A stretch of 64,000 nt of DNA from Hymenobacter mucosus. GTDB taxonomy: Bacteria; Bacteroidota; Bacteroidia; Cytophagales; Hymenobacteraceae. Where the stretch lies: assembly GCF_900188255.1 (NCBI RefSeq), contig NZ_FZNS01000001.1, forward strand, positions 372,001 through 436,000, read 5' to 3'. This document shows positions 1 through 8,863 of this stretch, in pieces (the first letter of the stretch is position 1; each line of letters begins with the position of its first letter). Under the pieces are notes generated by a model that saw only the letters and a list, made by a program, of their open reading frames with translations, was not told where the DNA came from and ran no database searches. A program made the translations under genes and the position numbers.

Positions 1-1
1 T

Positions 2-343
2 GAAAAGAAAGCGACGTTTGAAATTTACCAGTGCGGCAATAAGCTGTGCGGAAAGATTGTGAGCCTAACTGTTCCTAACGACCCTAAAACTGGCAAGCCC
101 AAAACCGATACCATGAACCCCGACCCCAAGCTGCGCAGCCGTACCCGCCTGGGTATGGTATTTATGCAGGGGTTTGAGTACGATAGTGATGATAAGTGGG
201 ACGATGGCAAAATCTATGACCCCGAAAGCGGCAAGACCTACTCGTGCTACATGAAGATGATGAACGCCAATACGATGGAAGTGAAAGGCTACATCGGCTT
301 CTCGCTCATTGGCAGGTCACAAACCTGGACTCGCGTGAAGTAG
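2..343 (+). CDS. DUF2147 family protein, 3' part
   Basis: The gene is cut by the left window edge; the frame stays open from base 2 and 113 residues are visible before TAG. The visible part matches the DUF2147 family: an early Cys pair (CGNKLCGKIV), the segment NPDPKLRSR, then GMVFMQGF, DGKIYDPESGKTYSCYM and VKGYIGFSLIGRSQTWTR at the C-terminus. Family members are small exported proteins of about 140-170 residues with an N-terminal signal peptide, so roughly 30-50 residues should lie outside the window. Their biochemical role is not established. A hairpin with a T-run follows 28 bases after the stop, so this is the last gene of its transcript. Confidence 0.85.
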   Translation, partial: EKKATFEIYQCGNKLCGKIVSLTVPNDPKTGKPKTDTMNPDPKLRSRTRLGMVFMQGFEYDSDDKWDDGKIYDPESGKTYSCYMKMMNANTMEVKGYIGFSLIGRSQTWTRVK

Positions 344-370
344 TCGTTGGGTCTGATACTCCTTTTTGTG

Positions 371-406
371 GCGACGCCTTCCTGACCGGGAGGCGTCGCT
401 TTTTTT
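371..406 (+). terminator. Rho-independent terminator
   Basis: A 9-bp perfect stem (371-379 with 391-399, arm GCGACGCCT) with an 11-base loop is followed by seven T residues. It ends the DUF2147 transcript and makes it unlikely that the next gene begins upstream of it. Confidence 0.85.
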
Positions 407-542
407 GGTGTGCAGACCATTATACTTCCGAAGTAGAACGAGCTTGCTGACGGCGGTATTTCACGCTCAAAAGCAAACCGAAGCGCTACATTCCGCGAAA
501 CTATTTGCGGCCCCCGGTGTTCCCCCTGAAACACCACCTACC

Positions 543-1178
543 TTGTTTACTTTCCTAAAACGACTTCTTTCCACGGCGCCTCCCCCAGCCCCATCAGGTA
601 GCTGGCAGCCACTGCAACGTAGCGCTTCGCAGGAGCATGCGCACCAGCAATGGGTGCAAGACCAGGTATATCTGAACTGGATGGGGCCGTTTTTTAAGGC
701 GTATCACTATGCGAAGGCGGGCCTGCCTAACCCGCAGTGGCGAGTAGAGCTGCTCCAGGAAGAGGGCCGGCAAGGAGCACTCTTCTTTTACCATCCGAGT
801 ATTGGGCCGGGCAACTTCCGCCACTTGTTCGATTTCCTCCGCGACCGAGTTATAGCCCTGGGTTACAACCTAGCTACTTCGGATCAGCGTAGCCGGCGCC
901 ACGACTCGTATACGGAAACGGTAGCCAAGCACTTTCTCAAACCTCAACCGCGCGACTGTACGGCTACTGGGCGTTGCAACCAACGGTTTGGTACCATCAT
1001 GGTAGATTTGATGAGTATTAACAACCAGCCGGGCTTCATACGCATATTCTGCAACCCGTATGACAACGATATTTTCACACCGCCGCATAGCTTCGATGAA
1101 CTAATGGAAGCTTTGTTTAAGCTACCCGATGCGCCGCCAGAAGTGCAAAAGCTCATTACAAAGTACACCAAGCCGTGA
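543..1178 (+). CDS. conserved-looking hypothetical protein
   Basis: I do not recognise this 211-residue protein. The frame is open back to 366, but the upstream part crosses the preceding terminator and has no protein-like character, so I place the start at TTG 543 (reading FTFLKRLLS after the start); the start is uncertain and no clear ribosome site is visible. There is no signal peptide or membrane segment. The body is soluble and mixed alpha/beta, with aromatic-rich stretches (VYLNWMGPFFKAYHYAKAG, FFYHPSIGPGNFRHLFDFL) and an acidic C-terminal helix (HSFDELMEALFKLPD). It stands alone between two terminators, so context gives no functional hint. Confidence 0.65.
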   Translation: MFTFLKRLLSTAPPPAPSGSWQPLQRSASQEHAHQQWVQDQVYLNWMGPFFKAYHYAKAGLPNPQWRVELLQEEGRQGALFFYHPSIGPGNFRHLFDFLRDRVIALGYNLATSDQRSRRHDSYTETVAKHFLKPQPRDCTATGRCNQRFGTIMVDLMSINNQPGFIRIFCNPYDNDIFTPPHSFDELMEALFKLPDAPPEVQKLITKYTKP

Positions 1179-1196
1179 AGTAGGCCTTAAGCTTAC

Positions 1197-1254
1197 CCCT
1201 CACACAAAACGACCCTTCTCGCACTAGCGCGGGAAGGGTCGTTTTGTGTGAGGG
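1197..1254. terminator. bidirectional terminator, 22-bp stem
   Basis: A perfect 22-bp inverted repeat (1197-1218 with 1233-1254) with an AAAAC/GTTTT section lies between the convergent genes ending at 1178 and 1272. It can terminate both transcripts. Confidence 0.85.
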
Positions 1255-1271
1255 CCAATAGAGATGACTGC

Positions 1272-3329
1272 CTACTCGGCTGCGCGAATAAAGCGGGCCT
1301 GCGATACATTGCCATCGGGAGTTATGAGGCGCAAGTGATACCAGCCGGGAGCTAGGTGGCGCGTATCTAGTAGGGGTGCCGTACTGGTCACTGCCTGACG
1401 CAGCACTATCCGGCCCAGGGCATCACGCACTTCCGCATGGGCCCGAGCCGCGGTGAAGTCGGCCAGGCGAAGTTGGTTGCGGCACGGGTTTGGGAATACT
1501 GTAATGGGTACAGAGGCCGCAGCTTGGCGCGTGGCAAGCACCAGAGCATTATCGCGCTCCACGGTGCCAGCGGTTCCGTTCAGCACCCACTGATCGGGGT
1601 CGATAGTAATGCTGCTGACGGTGCGCGCGTCCGTTAGGCCGAAGGAGGCGACAAGTTGACTTTGCCGTTGGCGCACAGTACGTGTGGTGCCATCTGTGAA
1701 CGTGAAGCGGTAGTCCAGCTCTGTGTCGAACAAGGGCGTAACGCTTGGCATGGAGGGAGTTTCGGTAGTTTGCAGGTAGATGCTGCTGCCAACTTGGTTC
1801 CAACGCACGGCAAACGTGGGGAAGCCTTCACCCCGATACCACTGGTCAAAGAAATACTGTAGAGAGCGGCCCGCCTCAGCTTCAAAAATGCGCTGTAGGT
1901 CGGCGGTGCGGGCTGTGCGCCCGGCATAGGTGTTCTGGTAGGTAGTCAGCGCGCGGAAGAACTTCGTGTCGTCATTGAGCAAGTAGCGCAGCATGTGAAC
2001 GACAGCGGCGCCTTTCTTGTAGCTCAGCCGAGAGCTGAAGATACGGCCTACGCTGGTTGTGTCCGACACGCGGATGCTACCTCCCGGGGCCGTTTCCCAG
2101 ACGCCCGTGCTTGCATTACGGATGTTCATGGATACGAAATGAGCGTTGTCCATCCACTGCTGGGCCGCGCTGGCACCCGAAAAACGATTCAGCGCCAAGT
2201 ACTCGCCGTAGGATGCAAAGCCCTCATTCAGCCAGATATCCTCCCAGGCTCCGCAAGTTACGTTGTCGCCAAACCACTGGTGAAACAGCTCGTGAGCCGT
2301 AAGGGTGAAATTAAATTCACTTTGCGTGGTCATGGTTTGGTGCTCCACACCGCCTCCGATAGGTGCCATAGCGTGGCCGTATTTCTCGGTGGCAAAGGGA
2401 TATAGGCCTACCAAGCTGGAGTAATAGTCAATAAAGCCCGGTGTCCGGTCAATTTCTGTCCGGTAGAAAGCAAGTGCATCTTGGTTGTACACGTAATTGA
2501 CAATGGGAATGCGAGGACCGCCAGCGGGGTTGGCGTAGTTCACATACTCCGTGTAGGGAGCCACAGCCACCGAAATCAAGTAGTAGTCAATGGGTTTGCG
2601 AGATTTCCATTCGTAGCGCACCTTACCGTTGGGGAGGGCTACAGTGCGGGCAAGTATTCCATTGGAGCCTACTTTATTAAGCGCCGTAGTCGTCACCCAC
2701 ACATCGGAGGAATCAGCCTTGTCAGTCAAAACTTGCTTGCAGGGCCACCACTCGTAGGCATGGTAGGGCTCAGATAAGCTCCACGTGCAGCTCACCCCAA
2801 AGTTGGGGTCTACCCCCGTATCTAGCGCGTTGCCGATGGCAGCCGCGCTGCCGTTAGGAGCCGTACCGTGGTAGTATACTAGGGTACTAAACAACGTATT
2901 GGCGGCTACTGCCCGACGCAAACCAACCGTCACGTCGCCTTCTTGTCGGCGCCAGCCTGGGCTGCGCTGCCCATCTACTACCACCGAGTCGATGACCAGG
3001 GCAGGATACAACTCGAAGGCCACCGAGTCGAGGTTACTGACCAGGGCCCGACTACGGATGGTAACTACCCCACTCACACTGCGAGAGTTGTTTTCGAGGC
3101 TGATGTTGAGCTTGTAGTAGCTCACGTCGTAGCGGGCCATTTTCTGGCGGTGGCTCACGGTAGCAAAACCGGGGCGCTCGGCGCCGGCCGTACGCACGCG
3201 TGCGCACAGTTCTGCCACTGAGCCATTCACGTCGGCCGGTCGGGCCCGGTAAGCCGGAATCTGGGCCGGAGCCTGTTTATAGACGAGGGCCAGCAACAGG
3301 CCAGCAGCAAACATAAACACTTGTCGCAT
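1272..3329 (-). CDS. secreted M1 family metallopeptidase with T9SS tail
   Basis: A zinc aminopeptidase-type enzyme of 685 residues that removes N-terminal residues from peptides, probably at the cell surface. The start at 3329 (MRQVFMFAAGLLLALV) gives a proper signal peptide; the frame remains open to 3464 but that extension is not protein-like. Domains: M1 N-terminal beta domain about 60-260; catalytic domain with the zinc site HELFH (346-350) and the third ligand in NEGFASY (E369); C-terminal Por_Secre_tail sorting domain about 605-685 (begins TVFPNPCRNQLRLADF). The exopeptidase motif, usually GxMEN, reads GGGVEH here, so Met and Asn are replaced by Val and His. The sorting tail implies export through the type IX system. 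It is divergent from the surface protein at 3488. Confidence 0.93.
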   Translation of the reverse strand: MRQVFMFAAGLLLALVYKQAPAQIPAYRARPADVNGSVAELCARVRTAGAERPGFATVSHRQKMARYDVSYYKLNISLENNSRSVSGVVTIRSRALVSNLDSVAFELYPALVIDSVVVDGQRSPGWRRQEGDVTVGLRRAVAANTLFSTLVYYHGTAPNGSAAAIGNALDTGVDPNFGVSCTWSLSEPYHAYEWWPCKQVLTDKADSSDVWVTTTALNKVGSNGILARTVALPNGKVRYEWKSRKPIDYYLISVAVAPYTEYVNYANPAGGPRIPIVNYVYNQDALAFYRTEIDRTPGFIDYYSSLVGLYPFATEKYGHAMAPIGGGVEHQTMTTQSEFNFTLTAHELFHQWFGDNVTCGAWEDIWLNEGFASYGEYLALNRFSGASAAQQWMDNAHFVSMNIRNASTGVWETAPGGSIRVSDTTSVGRIFSSRLSYKKGAAVVHMLRYLLNDDTKFFRALTTYQNTYAGRTARTADLQRIFEAEAGRSLQYFFDQWYRGEGFPTFAVRWNQVGSSIYLQTTETPSMPSVTPLFDTELDYRFTFTDGTTRTVRQRQSQLVASFGLTDARTVSSITIDPDQWVLNGTAGTVERDNALVLATRQAAASVPITVFPNPCRNQLRLADFTAARAHAEVRDALGRIVLRQAVTSTAPLLDTRHLAPGWYHLRLITPDGNVSQARFIRAAE

Positions 3330-3487
3330 AGAAAGTAACAACAGCAAAACCCATCTTGAAGCCAGGTGGCAGAAGGTATACGAAAGGTACGCAGACAGCT
3401 CGGAATTTGGGTTGCCAAACCTGAGGGATACGACTAGGCAGTTCGTATCTTTCCACTTTCCCACTACCTAAACCGCCCGTCTATAGA

Positions 3488-5734
3488 ATGTCTATTTCTA
3501 CTCCTCAGCGACTCCGAGCAGGTTTGCTGCTGGTGCTGCTGTTGTGTTTACTGGGCCCAGCCGCCCGCGCTACCCACATTGTGGGCGGCGAGCTAGACCT
3601 GCAGTACCAGAACGGCAATACCTACCTGCTGACTCTAAACCTGTACTTCGACGCCGTAAACGGCAATGCGGGCGCTCTAGATGACGACTTGGTGGCCAGC
3701 ATCTTTTCCAAGAGCACCAACCGGCGTATGCAGAACGTGACGCTACCGCTCACCACCAACACGCTGGTATCTTACACCAACCCAGCTTGCACGTCTCCCT
3801 CCTTGATTACGCGACGGCTGGTATACGCGCAGCGGGTTTCCCTCCCCGATGCTACCTATGATGACCCCGCCGGCTACTACGTGGCCGTAGAGAGGTGCTG
3901 CCGCAATAATGGCATCAGCAATATTCAGGTTCCTGGCAACGCCGCGCAAACCTTCTACTTAGAGTTTCCGGCCGTAGTGCGCAATGGGCGGCCTTTTATC
4001 AATTCTACGCCGCGCATATTCCCGGCCCTAAGCGACTATGCCTGCCGGGGAGAACTATTCTACTATAACTTCGGCGGGCAGGATGCCGACAAAGACTCCC
4101 TGGTATATGAGTTGGTAACGCCCCTCAATGGTCGTTCCAGCACCTTCGACCCGAAGCCAACTGTGGCCAGCTCGGCTCCCTATACCAACGTGGTTTGGAA
4201 TTCGGGGCTTTCAACTACCAACCAGATTCCTGGCAACCCCACGCTAACCATTGGACGACAAACCGGGCGCTTGGAAGTGCGTCCTACCCAACTAGGGTTG
4301 TTTGTATTCGGCATTAAGTGCTCAGAGTATCGGGATGGGGTAAAGCTTGGAGAGGTGCGGCGCGACTTTCAGCTCAAAGTCATCCCCTGCGCCACCAACT
4401 CCCGGCCCAAGGTGCTTGTGCAGATGCCTGGCCGCTCCCTACCCTACGTGGTTGGCCGCGACACCCTCCGCCTGACGCCTAGTTCGCCCCGCTGCTTCCG
4501 CCTGAGCTTTACCGATTCCGACCCAACGTCGGCGCTTACGCTTTCGCTTAATCCTATCAACTTCAGCGCGCCCCTCCCCACGCTAAGCGTACTGCAAGGC
4601 ACGGTAAACACCGCTGGCGTACCCGATACCATTGTGTCGCAGCTATGTTTTCCCTCGTGCCTGGACACGAAAGGCAAGGTGTACTTGCTGGACGTGATAG
4701 TGGCCGACAATGGCTGTAGCTTACCCAAGCGCGACACGGTGCGGGTAGCCTTCACGGCAATACCAGACCCCAATGGCCCGCCCGTGCTGCGAACTACGGC
4801 GGCTAGCCCCTTGCGCGTCCGGCCCGGCGACCTGGTGACGTTTGACCTGACAGCCACCGACCCGGAAAACGATCCGCTAACCCTAGAAATGATCGGTAAG
4901 GGCTTTTCGGCAACTAGTCTGGGCGCCCAACTCACGCAAGCCAGCAACGGCAACCAGCACACCGGCCGCTTTACTTGGCGCGTAGACTGTGCAGCCGTCG
5001 ATAAGCCCTTGTATGAGTTTGAGTTTACCGCCGTAAGTATGCTCTGCGGTGAGCGAAAAACCACGTCGGTAGTAGTACCTATTCAGGTAGAGTACCAGAA
5101 CGCTGCTCCTACCCTCACCTCCTCGTTGCCAGTTGCTACCGGCCCCACGGCGCCGCCAGTGGTCATTCAGGTTCCGCTGAACGGCGTGTATGAAGCGACT
5201 TTTGAGGGCCTTGATGCCGACCAAGACCTGCTTGCGCTGTCGGCCGCGGGCCAGGGGTTCGATTTGGCAGCCGCGGGCATGACCTTCACCCCGCGCAACG
5301 GGGCTGGGCAGGCAGCCGCTACCTTCCGCTGGGTTGCCGACTGTGAGGCTGCGCGGCAAGATGGGTTAACCGTCACGTTTCAGCTTCAGGAAACTACCTG
5401 CCGCCCGCAGCCTCAAACGCGCACAGTCCGGTTTGTGCTCACTAGCCCGGATACCATGCGCTTTCTGCCGCCCAATATTATCACGCCCACTACTCGAGAC
5501 GGAAAAAACGACTTCTTCGAGCTAGATAACGTGCAGGTGCACTTGCCGCCCGACTTCTGCGACGCACGCTTTGCCGGAGTGAAAATATTCACCCGCTGGG
5601 GCAACCAGGTGTATCAGTCGGGCAGCCGTAGTTTTCGCTGGGACGGCAGCGGCCTGCCACCCGGCGTGTACTATTATCTAGTAGAATACACCAACAAAAA
5701 GCGCTACAAAGGCACTATCACCATTGCTCCTTAA
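3488..5734 (+). CDS. large surface protein with gliding-motility-associated C-terminal domain
   Basis: A 748-residue secreted protein. Residues 1-28 are a signal peptide (LLLVLLLCLLGPAARA). The mature start THIVGGELDLQYQ is typical of Bacteroidota surface proteins that carry CHU_C/TIGR04131 tails. The middle contains two similar modules of about 100 residues (around 436-540 and 545-640), each with a Gly-Phe core (GKGFSATSLG and GQGFDLAAAG), a D-rich TATDPENDPL or EGLDADQDLL segment and an FTWRVDC or FRWVADC strand; these look like tandem Ig/cadherin-like repeats. The last 85 residues (FLPPNIITPTTRDGKND to the end, including IFTRWGNQVYQ and GVYYYLVEY) form the gliding-motility-associated C-terminal, or type B sorting, domain. 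The likely role is a T9SS-exported adhesin or envelope protein. The next gene follows after 22 bases. Confidence 0.92.
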   Translation: MSISTPQRLRAGLLLVLLLCLLGPAARATHIVGGELDLQYQNGNTYLLTLNLYFDAVNGNAGALDDDLVASIFSKSTNRRMQNVTLPLTTNTLVSYTNPACTSPSLITRRLVYAQRVSLPDATYDDPAGYYVAVERCCRNNGISNIQVPGNAAQTFYLEFPAVVRNGRPFINSTPRIFPALSDYACRGELFYYNFGGQDADKDSLVYELVTPLNGRSSTFDPKPTVASSAPYTNVVWNSGLSTTNQIPGNPTLTIGRQTGRLEVRPTQLGLFVFGIKCSEYRDGVKLGEVRRDFQLKVIPCATNSRPKVLVQMPGRSLPYVVGRDTLRLTPSSPRCFRLSFTDSDPTSALTLSLNPINFSAPLPTLSVLQGTVNTAGVPDTIVSQLCFPSCLDTKGKVYLLDVIVADNGCSLPKRDTVRVAFTAIPDPNGPPVLRTTAASPLRVRPGDLVTFDLTATDPENDPLTLEMIGKGFSATSLGAQLTQASNGNQHTGRFTWRVDCAAVDKPLYEFEFTAVSMLCGERKTTSVVVPIQVEYQNAAPTLTSSLPVATGPTAPPVVIQVPLNGVYEATFEGLDADQDLLALSAAGQGFDLAAAGMTFTPRNGAGQAAATFRWVADCEAARQDGLTVTFQLQETTCRPQPQTRTVRFVLTSPDTMRFLPPNIITPTTRDGKNDFFELDNVQVHLPPDFCDARFAGVKIFTRWGNQVYQSGSRSFRWDGSGLPPGVYYYLVEYTNKKRYKGTITIAP

Positions 5735-5756
5735 TCCTGAGCGGACACTACCCAGT

Positions 5757-6305
5757 ATGATAAAGCATACCCGCATACTTTCCTTTTTACTAACAACCTG
5801 CGTGCTGGTTAGTAGCTGTCGCGAATCCGGCTCCCATTCTATCTTTCGGGACGAAGTGGCTAGCACGCAGGCGCCAACCCCACCAGAAGCGTCCCCTGAT
5901 CTACCACCGCAGAGCAGTTCCGACCTAGTGCCCCTTGCAGAACCTGCTGAGCAGCCGAAGGCAGCAGCTGAAGTTGCAGAAGAGAAAGCCTACACGTTTG
6001 TAGAACAAATGCCTGAATTTCCGGGCGGTATGCAAGCCCTACTAGCGCACATCACACGCCAGGTGCGCTACCCTGCTGCCGCCTTGCGAGATGGAGTAGA
6101 AGGCAAGGTGTTCGTGAAGTTTATAGTAGGAGAAGACGGGGCTGTGCGCAATGCAAAAATCGAAAAAGGTATTGGCTCAGGTTGCGACGAAGAGGCTTTG
6201 CGGGCGATACAGGCCCTACCCGCTTTCAGGGCAGGTAAGCAAAATGGCCGGCCGGTACCCGTGTACCTGACTGTTCCGATTAGCTTCAGCGCCCAACCTA
6301 ATTAG
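5757..6305 (+). CDS. lipoprotein with TonB C-terminal domain
   Basis: 182 residues. The start at 5757 gives a lipoprotein signal ending in the lipobox LVSSC. A Pro/Glu/Ala-rich linker (about 25-75) leads to a TonB C-terminal domain (about 85-180): the Bacteroidota lead-in FVEQMPEFPGGMQALLAHI, then VRYPAAALRDGVEGKVFVKF, CDEEALRAIQALP and a final VPVYLTVPISF strand. Normal TonB proteins are anchored in the inner membrane by an N-terminal helix and carry energy from ExbB/ExbD to outer-membrane receptors; here the anchor is replaced by a lipid site, so energy transduction is doubtful and a peptidoglycan or receptor-binding role is possible. It is probably cotranscribed with the surface protein (22-base gap). 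Confidence 0.88.
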   Translation: MIKHTRILSFLLTTCVLVSSCRESGSHSIFRDEVASTQAPTPPEASPDLPPQSSSDLVPLAEPAEQPKAAAEVAEEKAYTFVEQMPEFPGGMQALLAHITRQVRYPAAALRDGVEGKVFVKFIVGEDGAVRNAKIEKGIGSGCDEEALRAIQALPAFRAGKQNGRPVPVYLTVPISFSAQPN

Positions 6306-6334
6306 GCTGGCACCCAGCCCAGGTGATTTATAGC

Positions 6335-6371
6335 CCAAGGCCCCGCTACCAAATAGGTAGCGGGGCCTTGG
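6335..6371. terminator. bidirectional terminator
   Basis: A 16-bp perfect stem (6335-6350 with 6356-6371) and a 5-base loop lie between the convergent genes ending at 6305 and 6399. The arm contains CCCCGCTAC, shared with the terminator at 23342. Confidence 0.8.
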
Positions 6372-6398
6372 CTTTGAGATTTGTAGCTTCTTTAAGCT

Positions 6399-7043
6399 TT
6401 AGTACAGAAAAAGGAAAGTTGCGAACAAGACGACCCACAGCACATCAATGAAATGCCAATATATGGTAATCATGTGTAGCTGCAGGCGGCGGTAGGGGTT
6501 TCGGATAAACACTAGCGTACGTACCCCGTCTCGGGAGGCGTGTATGGTGCGCAAGAGCAGAGCCAGCAGGAACAGCATACCACCTAGCAAATGCGCTACG
6601 TGCAGCCCCGATATTAGGTACAGAAACGTACCGCTAGCTAATTCGTCCATGGCTACGCCGTGCTGTAGTAGCTCGCGCCAACCAAGTAGCTGTAACCCTG
6701 CAAATACGCAGCTAAGTAGTAGCGTAGCGCCCAAGCAACGCGCAAGATTTGCGAGGTCGTCTTGCTGATAGAGCCGCTTGGCTTGGCTGATTACGTAGCT
6801 ACTGATTAGCAAAACAATCGTGCTCAAGGAAAACGTACGGGGCAAGGGGTATAACTCCGTGGGGGAGTTACTATCGTAGCGCATCTTGGCATACGCCGCT
6901 ACCAGTGCTACAAACAGCACCGTAATGCCGCCGAGCCCTAGGTACAGCATCATGAGCAAGGAAGGCATGCGCTCAATGCGCTGGAAGGTGGAAGCAGGAC
7001 GGCCGGCACCGACCTTATCTTTGCGTTCTTTATCAGAATTCAT
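6399..7043 (-). CDS. cytochrome c oxidase subunit 3 family protein
   Basis: A 214-residue inner-membrane protein of the heme-copper oxidase subunit III family. Five hydrophobic segments follow a short charged N-terminus; diagnostic stretches are SGTFLYLISGLHVAHLLGGM and YWHFIDVLWVVLFATFLF. Subunit III binds no redox metal itself; it stabilises the catalytic subunit of terminal oxidases. No subunit I or II gene lies nearby, so this is an isolated copy, possibly an accessory subunit for an oxidase encoded elsewhere. Confidence 0.9.
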   Translation of the reverse strand: MNSDKERKDKVGAGRPASTFQRIERMPSLLMMLYLGLGGITVLFVALVAAYAKMRYDSNSPTELYPLPRTFSLSTIVLLISSYVISQAKRLYQQDDLANLARCLGATLLLSCVFAGLQLLGWRELLQHGVAMDELASGTFLYLISGLHVAHLLGGMLFLLALLLRTIHASRDGVRTLVFIRNPYRRLQLHMITIYWHFIDVLWVVLFATFLFLY

Positions 7044-7216
7044 TGAGTGGAAAAAAAGGGCTGCGTGCGTATAAGCAAACCATTCCGAAGCCCATTAGTT
7101 CCAGCCCGTCAGGGCACTACCAGTATCCTGGGCCTTTCAGCAAGATACGCAAAATACCAGCCACCGACTACGCTTTTTCGCCTGAGTTATCCGTAAGATT
7201 CGGGGCTTTTCCAGCC

Positions 7217-7564
7217 TTAATCGGCGCGAAAAAACGACCCTATTTTTCCTAACACTGCGTTGATGGTGATCTTGGCCGAGCGACCCGCGCCGAACGTTAC
7301 GTGCGTTTTGCCAGCTACCCGCAAATCCAGAACAAGCCCAAGCTGCAAGGCCAAGTCGTTTAGCTGCTGCAACGGGTCAATACGGGGGCCAGTTTTAGGC
7401 TTAGGCGGGGCGTTTGGGTCTTTGGGTGGGCCACTGGTAAGCTTATCGAGTACGCGCTGGCTGGGCAGGTTGATAATCAGATAGCCACCAGACGCCGCTA
7501 CTTGAATATCATCCCCATCAAACGTAATAACCAGCCGCGCTTCCAGCTCTATGCCACTAGCCAA
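7217..7564 (-). CDS. small hypothetical protein, translationally coupled
   Basis: 115 residues, function not recognised. It starts at TTG 7564, which overlaps the TAG of the upstream gene (7557-7559), so its translation is probably coupled to that gene. The sequence is beta-rich without signal peptide or membrane helix: GIELEARLVITFDGDDIQV, GGYLIINLPSQRVLDKL, a Pro/Lys-rich linker, then a C-terminal part with LALQLGLVLDLRVAG and AKITINAVLGKIGSFF. Together with the upstream protein it may form one small complex. Confidence 0.7.
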   Translation of the reverse strand: MASGIELEARLVITFDGDDIQVAASGGYLIINLPSQRVLDKLTSGPPKDPNAPPKPKTGPRIDPLQQLNDLALQLGLVLDLRVAGKTHVTFGAGRSAKITINAVLGKIGSFFRAD

Positions 7565-7796
7565 GGGGCTTGGGAGCTGGAGTTGCCGACGCCCCTGCTG
7601 CGGGGTTTTCGCCGCGGGTGCGAATACGCAGGGCCCCGTTTAGCCGAAACGTAGTAGGAGCCGCCGGATTTTGAGCATTAGGCATTTGCAGCTCCATTTG
7701 GTCGAAGTTCAACGACAGCTCAACGCCACCGGAAAGCTTGGAAAGCAAAGAAGCAGCCGTGTCGGCCCAGGAAGTTGGTTGGTTAGCGTCAGGCAT
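7557..7796 (-). CDS. small hypothetical protein, first gene of an overlapping pair
   Basis: 79 residues, starting at ATG 7796 (MPDANQPTSWADTAASLL). I do not recognise it. The middle (GGVELSLNFDQMELQ) resembles the first strand of the downstream protein (GIELEARLVITFDGDDIQ), suggesting the two are related or were once one chain. The tail is Pro/Ala-rich. It overlaps the following gene by 8 bases. A longer in-frame extension to 7910 exists but is Cys-rich and unlike protein. Confidence 0.7.
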   Translation of the reverse strand: MPDANQPTSWADTAASLLSKLSGGVELSLNFDQMELQMPNAQNPAAPTTFRLNGALRIRTRGENPAAGASATPAPKPLG

Positions 7797-8023
7797 AAGA
7801 GGGAGAATTAAGGGACAAACTAGGCACTCTAGACAACGTTGGAGCGCGGCGCAAGTTACGCGAACGAATGCCTCCGCCCTACCCCCGCGGCCCTGGCAAG
7901 ACCTTTGCAAGAGCTGACACCGTGCTTTTGCTGGTGTAAGCTAAGCAGTAAGCACAACCTTAGGCGCTGCGGATTTCGTATGTGCGTGCGGCAATTTGCC
8001 CATCTTTTTCTGCCCTCTTTCTC

Positions 8024-8839
8024 ATGACCCGTTCCCCGCTTTTTGCTGCCAGCGTATGTGCGCTGCTGCCTCTTTTACCCCCTGCTGCTGCTCACGCCCA
8101 GGCGCCTACCGCCTATGACTGCACTCATCCCTTTGGGCTCTACGACAATATGGAAGTGGTGTACCAGCTTCAAGATGCTGATGGGAAAGCGGCGGGTACT
8201 ATTCGCAACCGGGTGGTGCTGCTCGGCTCGGAACAGAACAAGAAGCAAACCATTACAACGAACACGGTGCTACTAAAAAGTGGCCTCTACGATACCAAGA
8301 ACAGGCTATTGCGCTTGCAAGACGTCACGTACCTGTGCCGCCAAGACACGAGTTTCACAGATGGTACCAGTGAGCTAAACCCCGAGAGCCTCCGCTCCTT
8401 CCGCGACCGGCGGTTTGCGTATGCACCTGTTCCACTGGCGTGGCCAAATCAGCCCACTGTGGGTAGCACCCTGCCCGGGGGCGGCGTTACTGTGCAAGTA
8501 AGCAGCACGGCCGTGGATATTGCTCAGGTGTATACCCGCGTGCAAAAGCGGCGCATTACGGGCACCGAATCCGTAACCACGCCGGCTGGTACATTTGAGT
8601 GTTACAAAGTGGAGTCGGAACGGGAAAGCGCCACTGCTGCCCGGGCTGATATGGTCATGCGCACCGTAAACCGCACCGTAGATTACTACTCCCCCGCCGT
8701 AGGGCTGGTCAAGACGGAGGTGTATGGGAAAAATGGCAAGCTAGAGCAGGTTCGTTTGCTCACCACCATCAACAAAACGGCGGCCCAACCCGAGCAGCAA
8801 CTCAAAGTAAAAGAGAAGTACAAGAGCAAAAAGTCGTAA
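8024..8839 (+). CDS. exported TapB/DUF3108-like protein
   Basis: 271 residues with signal peptide (start 8024, cleavage after AAAHAQA). After the tag CTHPFGLYDNMEVVYQL comes a beta-rich domain typical of the DUF3108/TapB-like group: paired segments on conversion and tracking such as RRITGTESVTTPAGTFECYK and YYSPAVGLVKTEVYGKNG. The C-terminus is Lys-rich (KVKEKYKSKKS). Family members are periplasmic beta proteins of unknown function. The next gene starts 24 bases after the stop and may share its transcript. Confidence 0.8.
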   Translation: MTRSPLFAASVCALLPLLPPAAAHAQAPTAYDCTHPFGLYDNMEVVYQLQDADGKAAGTIRNRVVLLGSEQNKKQTITTNTVLLKSGLYDTKNRLLRLQDVTYLCRQDTSFTDGTSELNPESLRSFRDRRFAYAPVPLAWPNQPTVGSTLPGGGVTVQVSSTAVDIAQVYTRVQKRRITGTESVTTPAGTFECYKVESERESATAARADMVMRTVNRTVDYYSPAVGLVKTEVYGKNGKLEQVRLLTTINKTAAQPEQQLKVKEKYKSKKS

Positions 8840-8863
8840 GTTGAGTTTCTAATTGCATGCAAT

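Noticed and set aside
4444..5064. 206-residue minus-strand frame
   Set aside because: Antisense shadow inside the surface-protein gene, rich in Ser/Arg from G+C-rich third positions.
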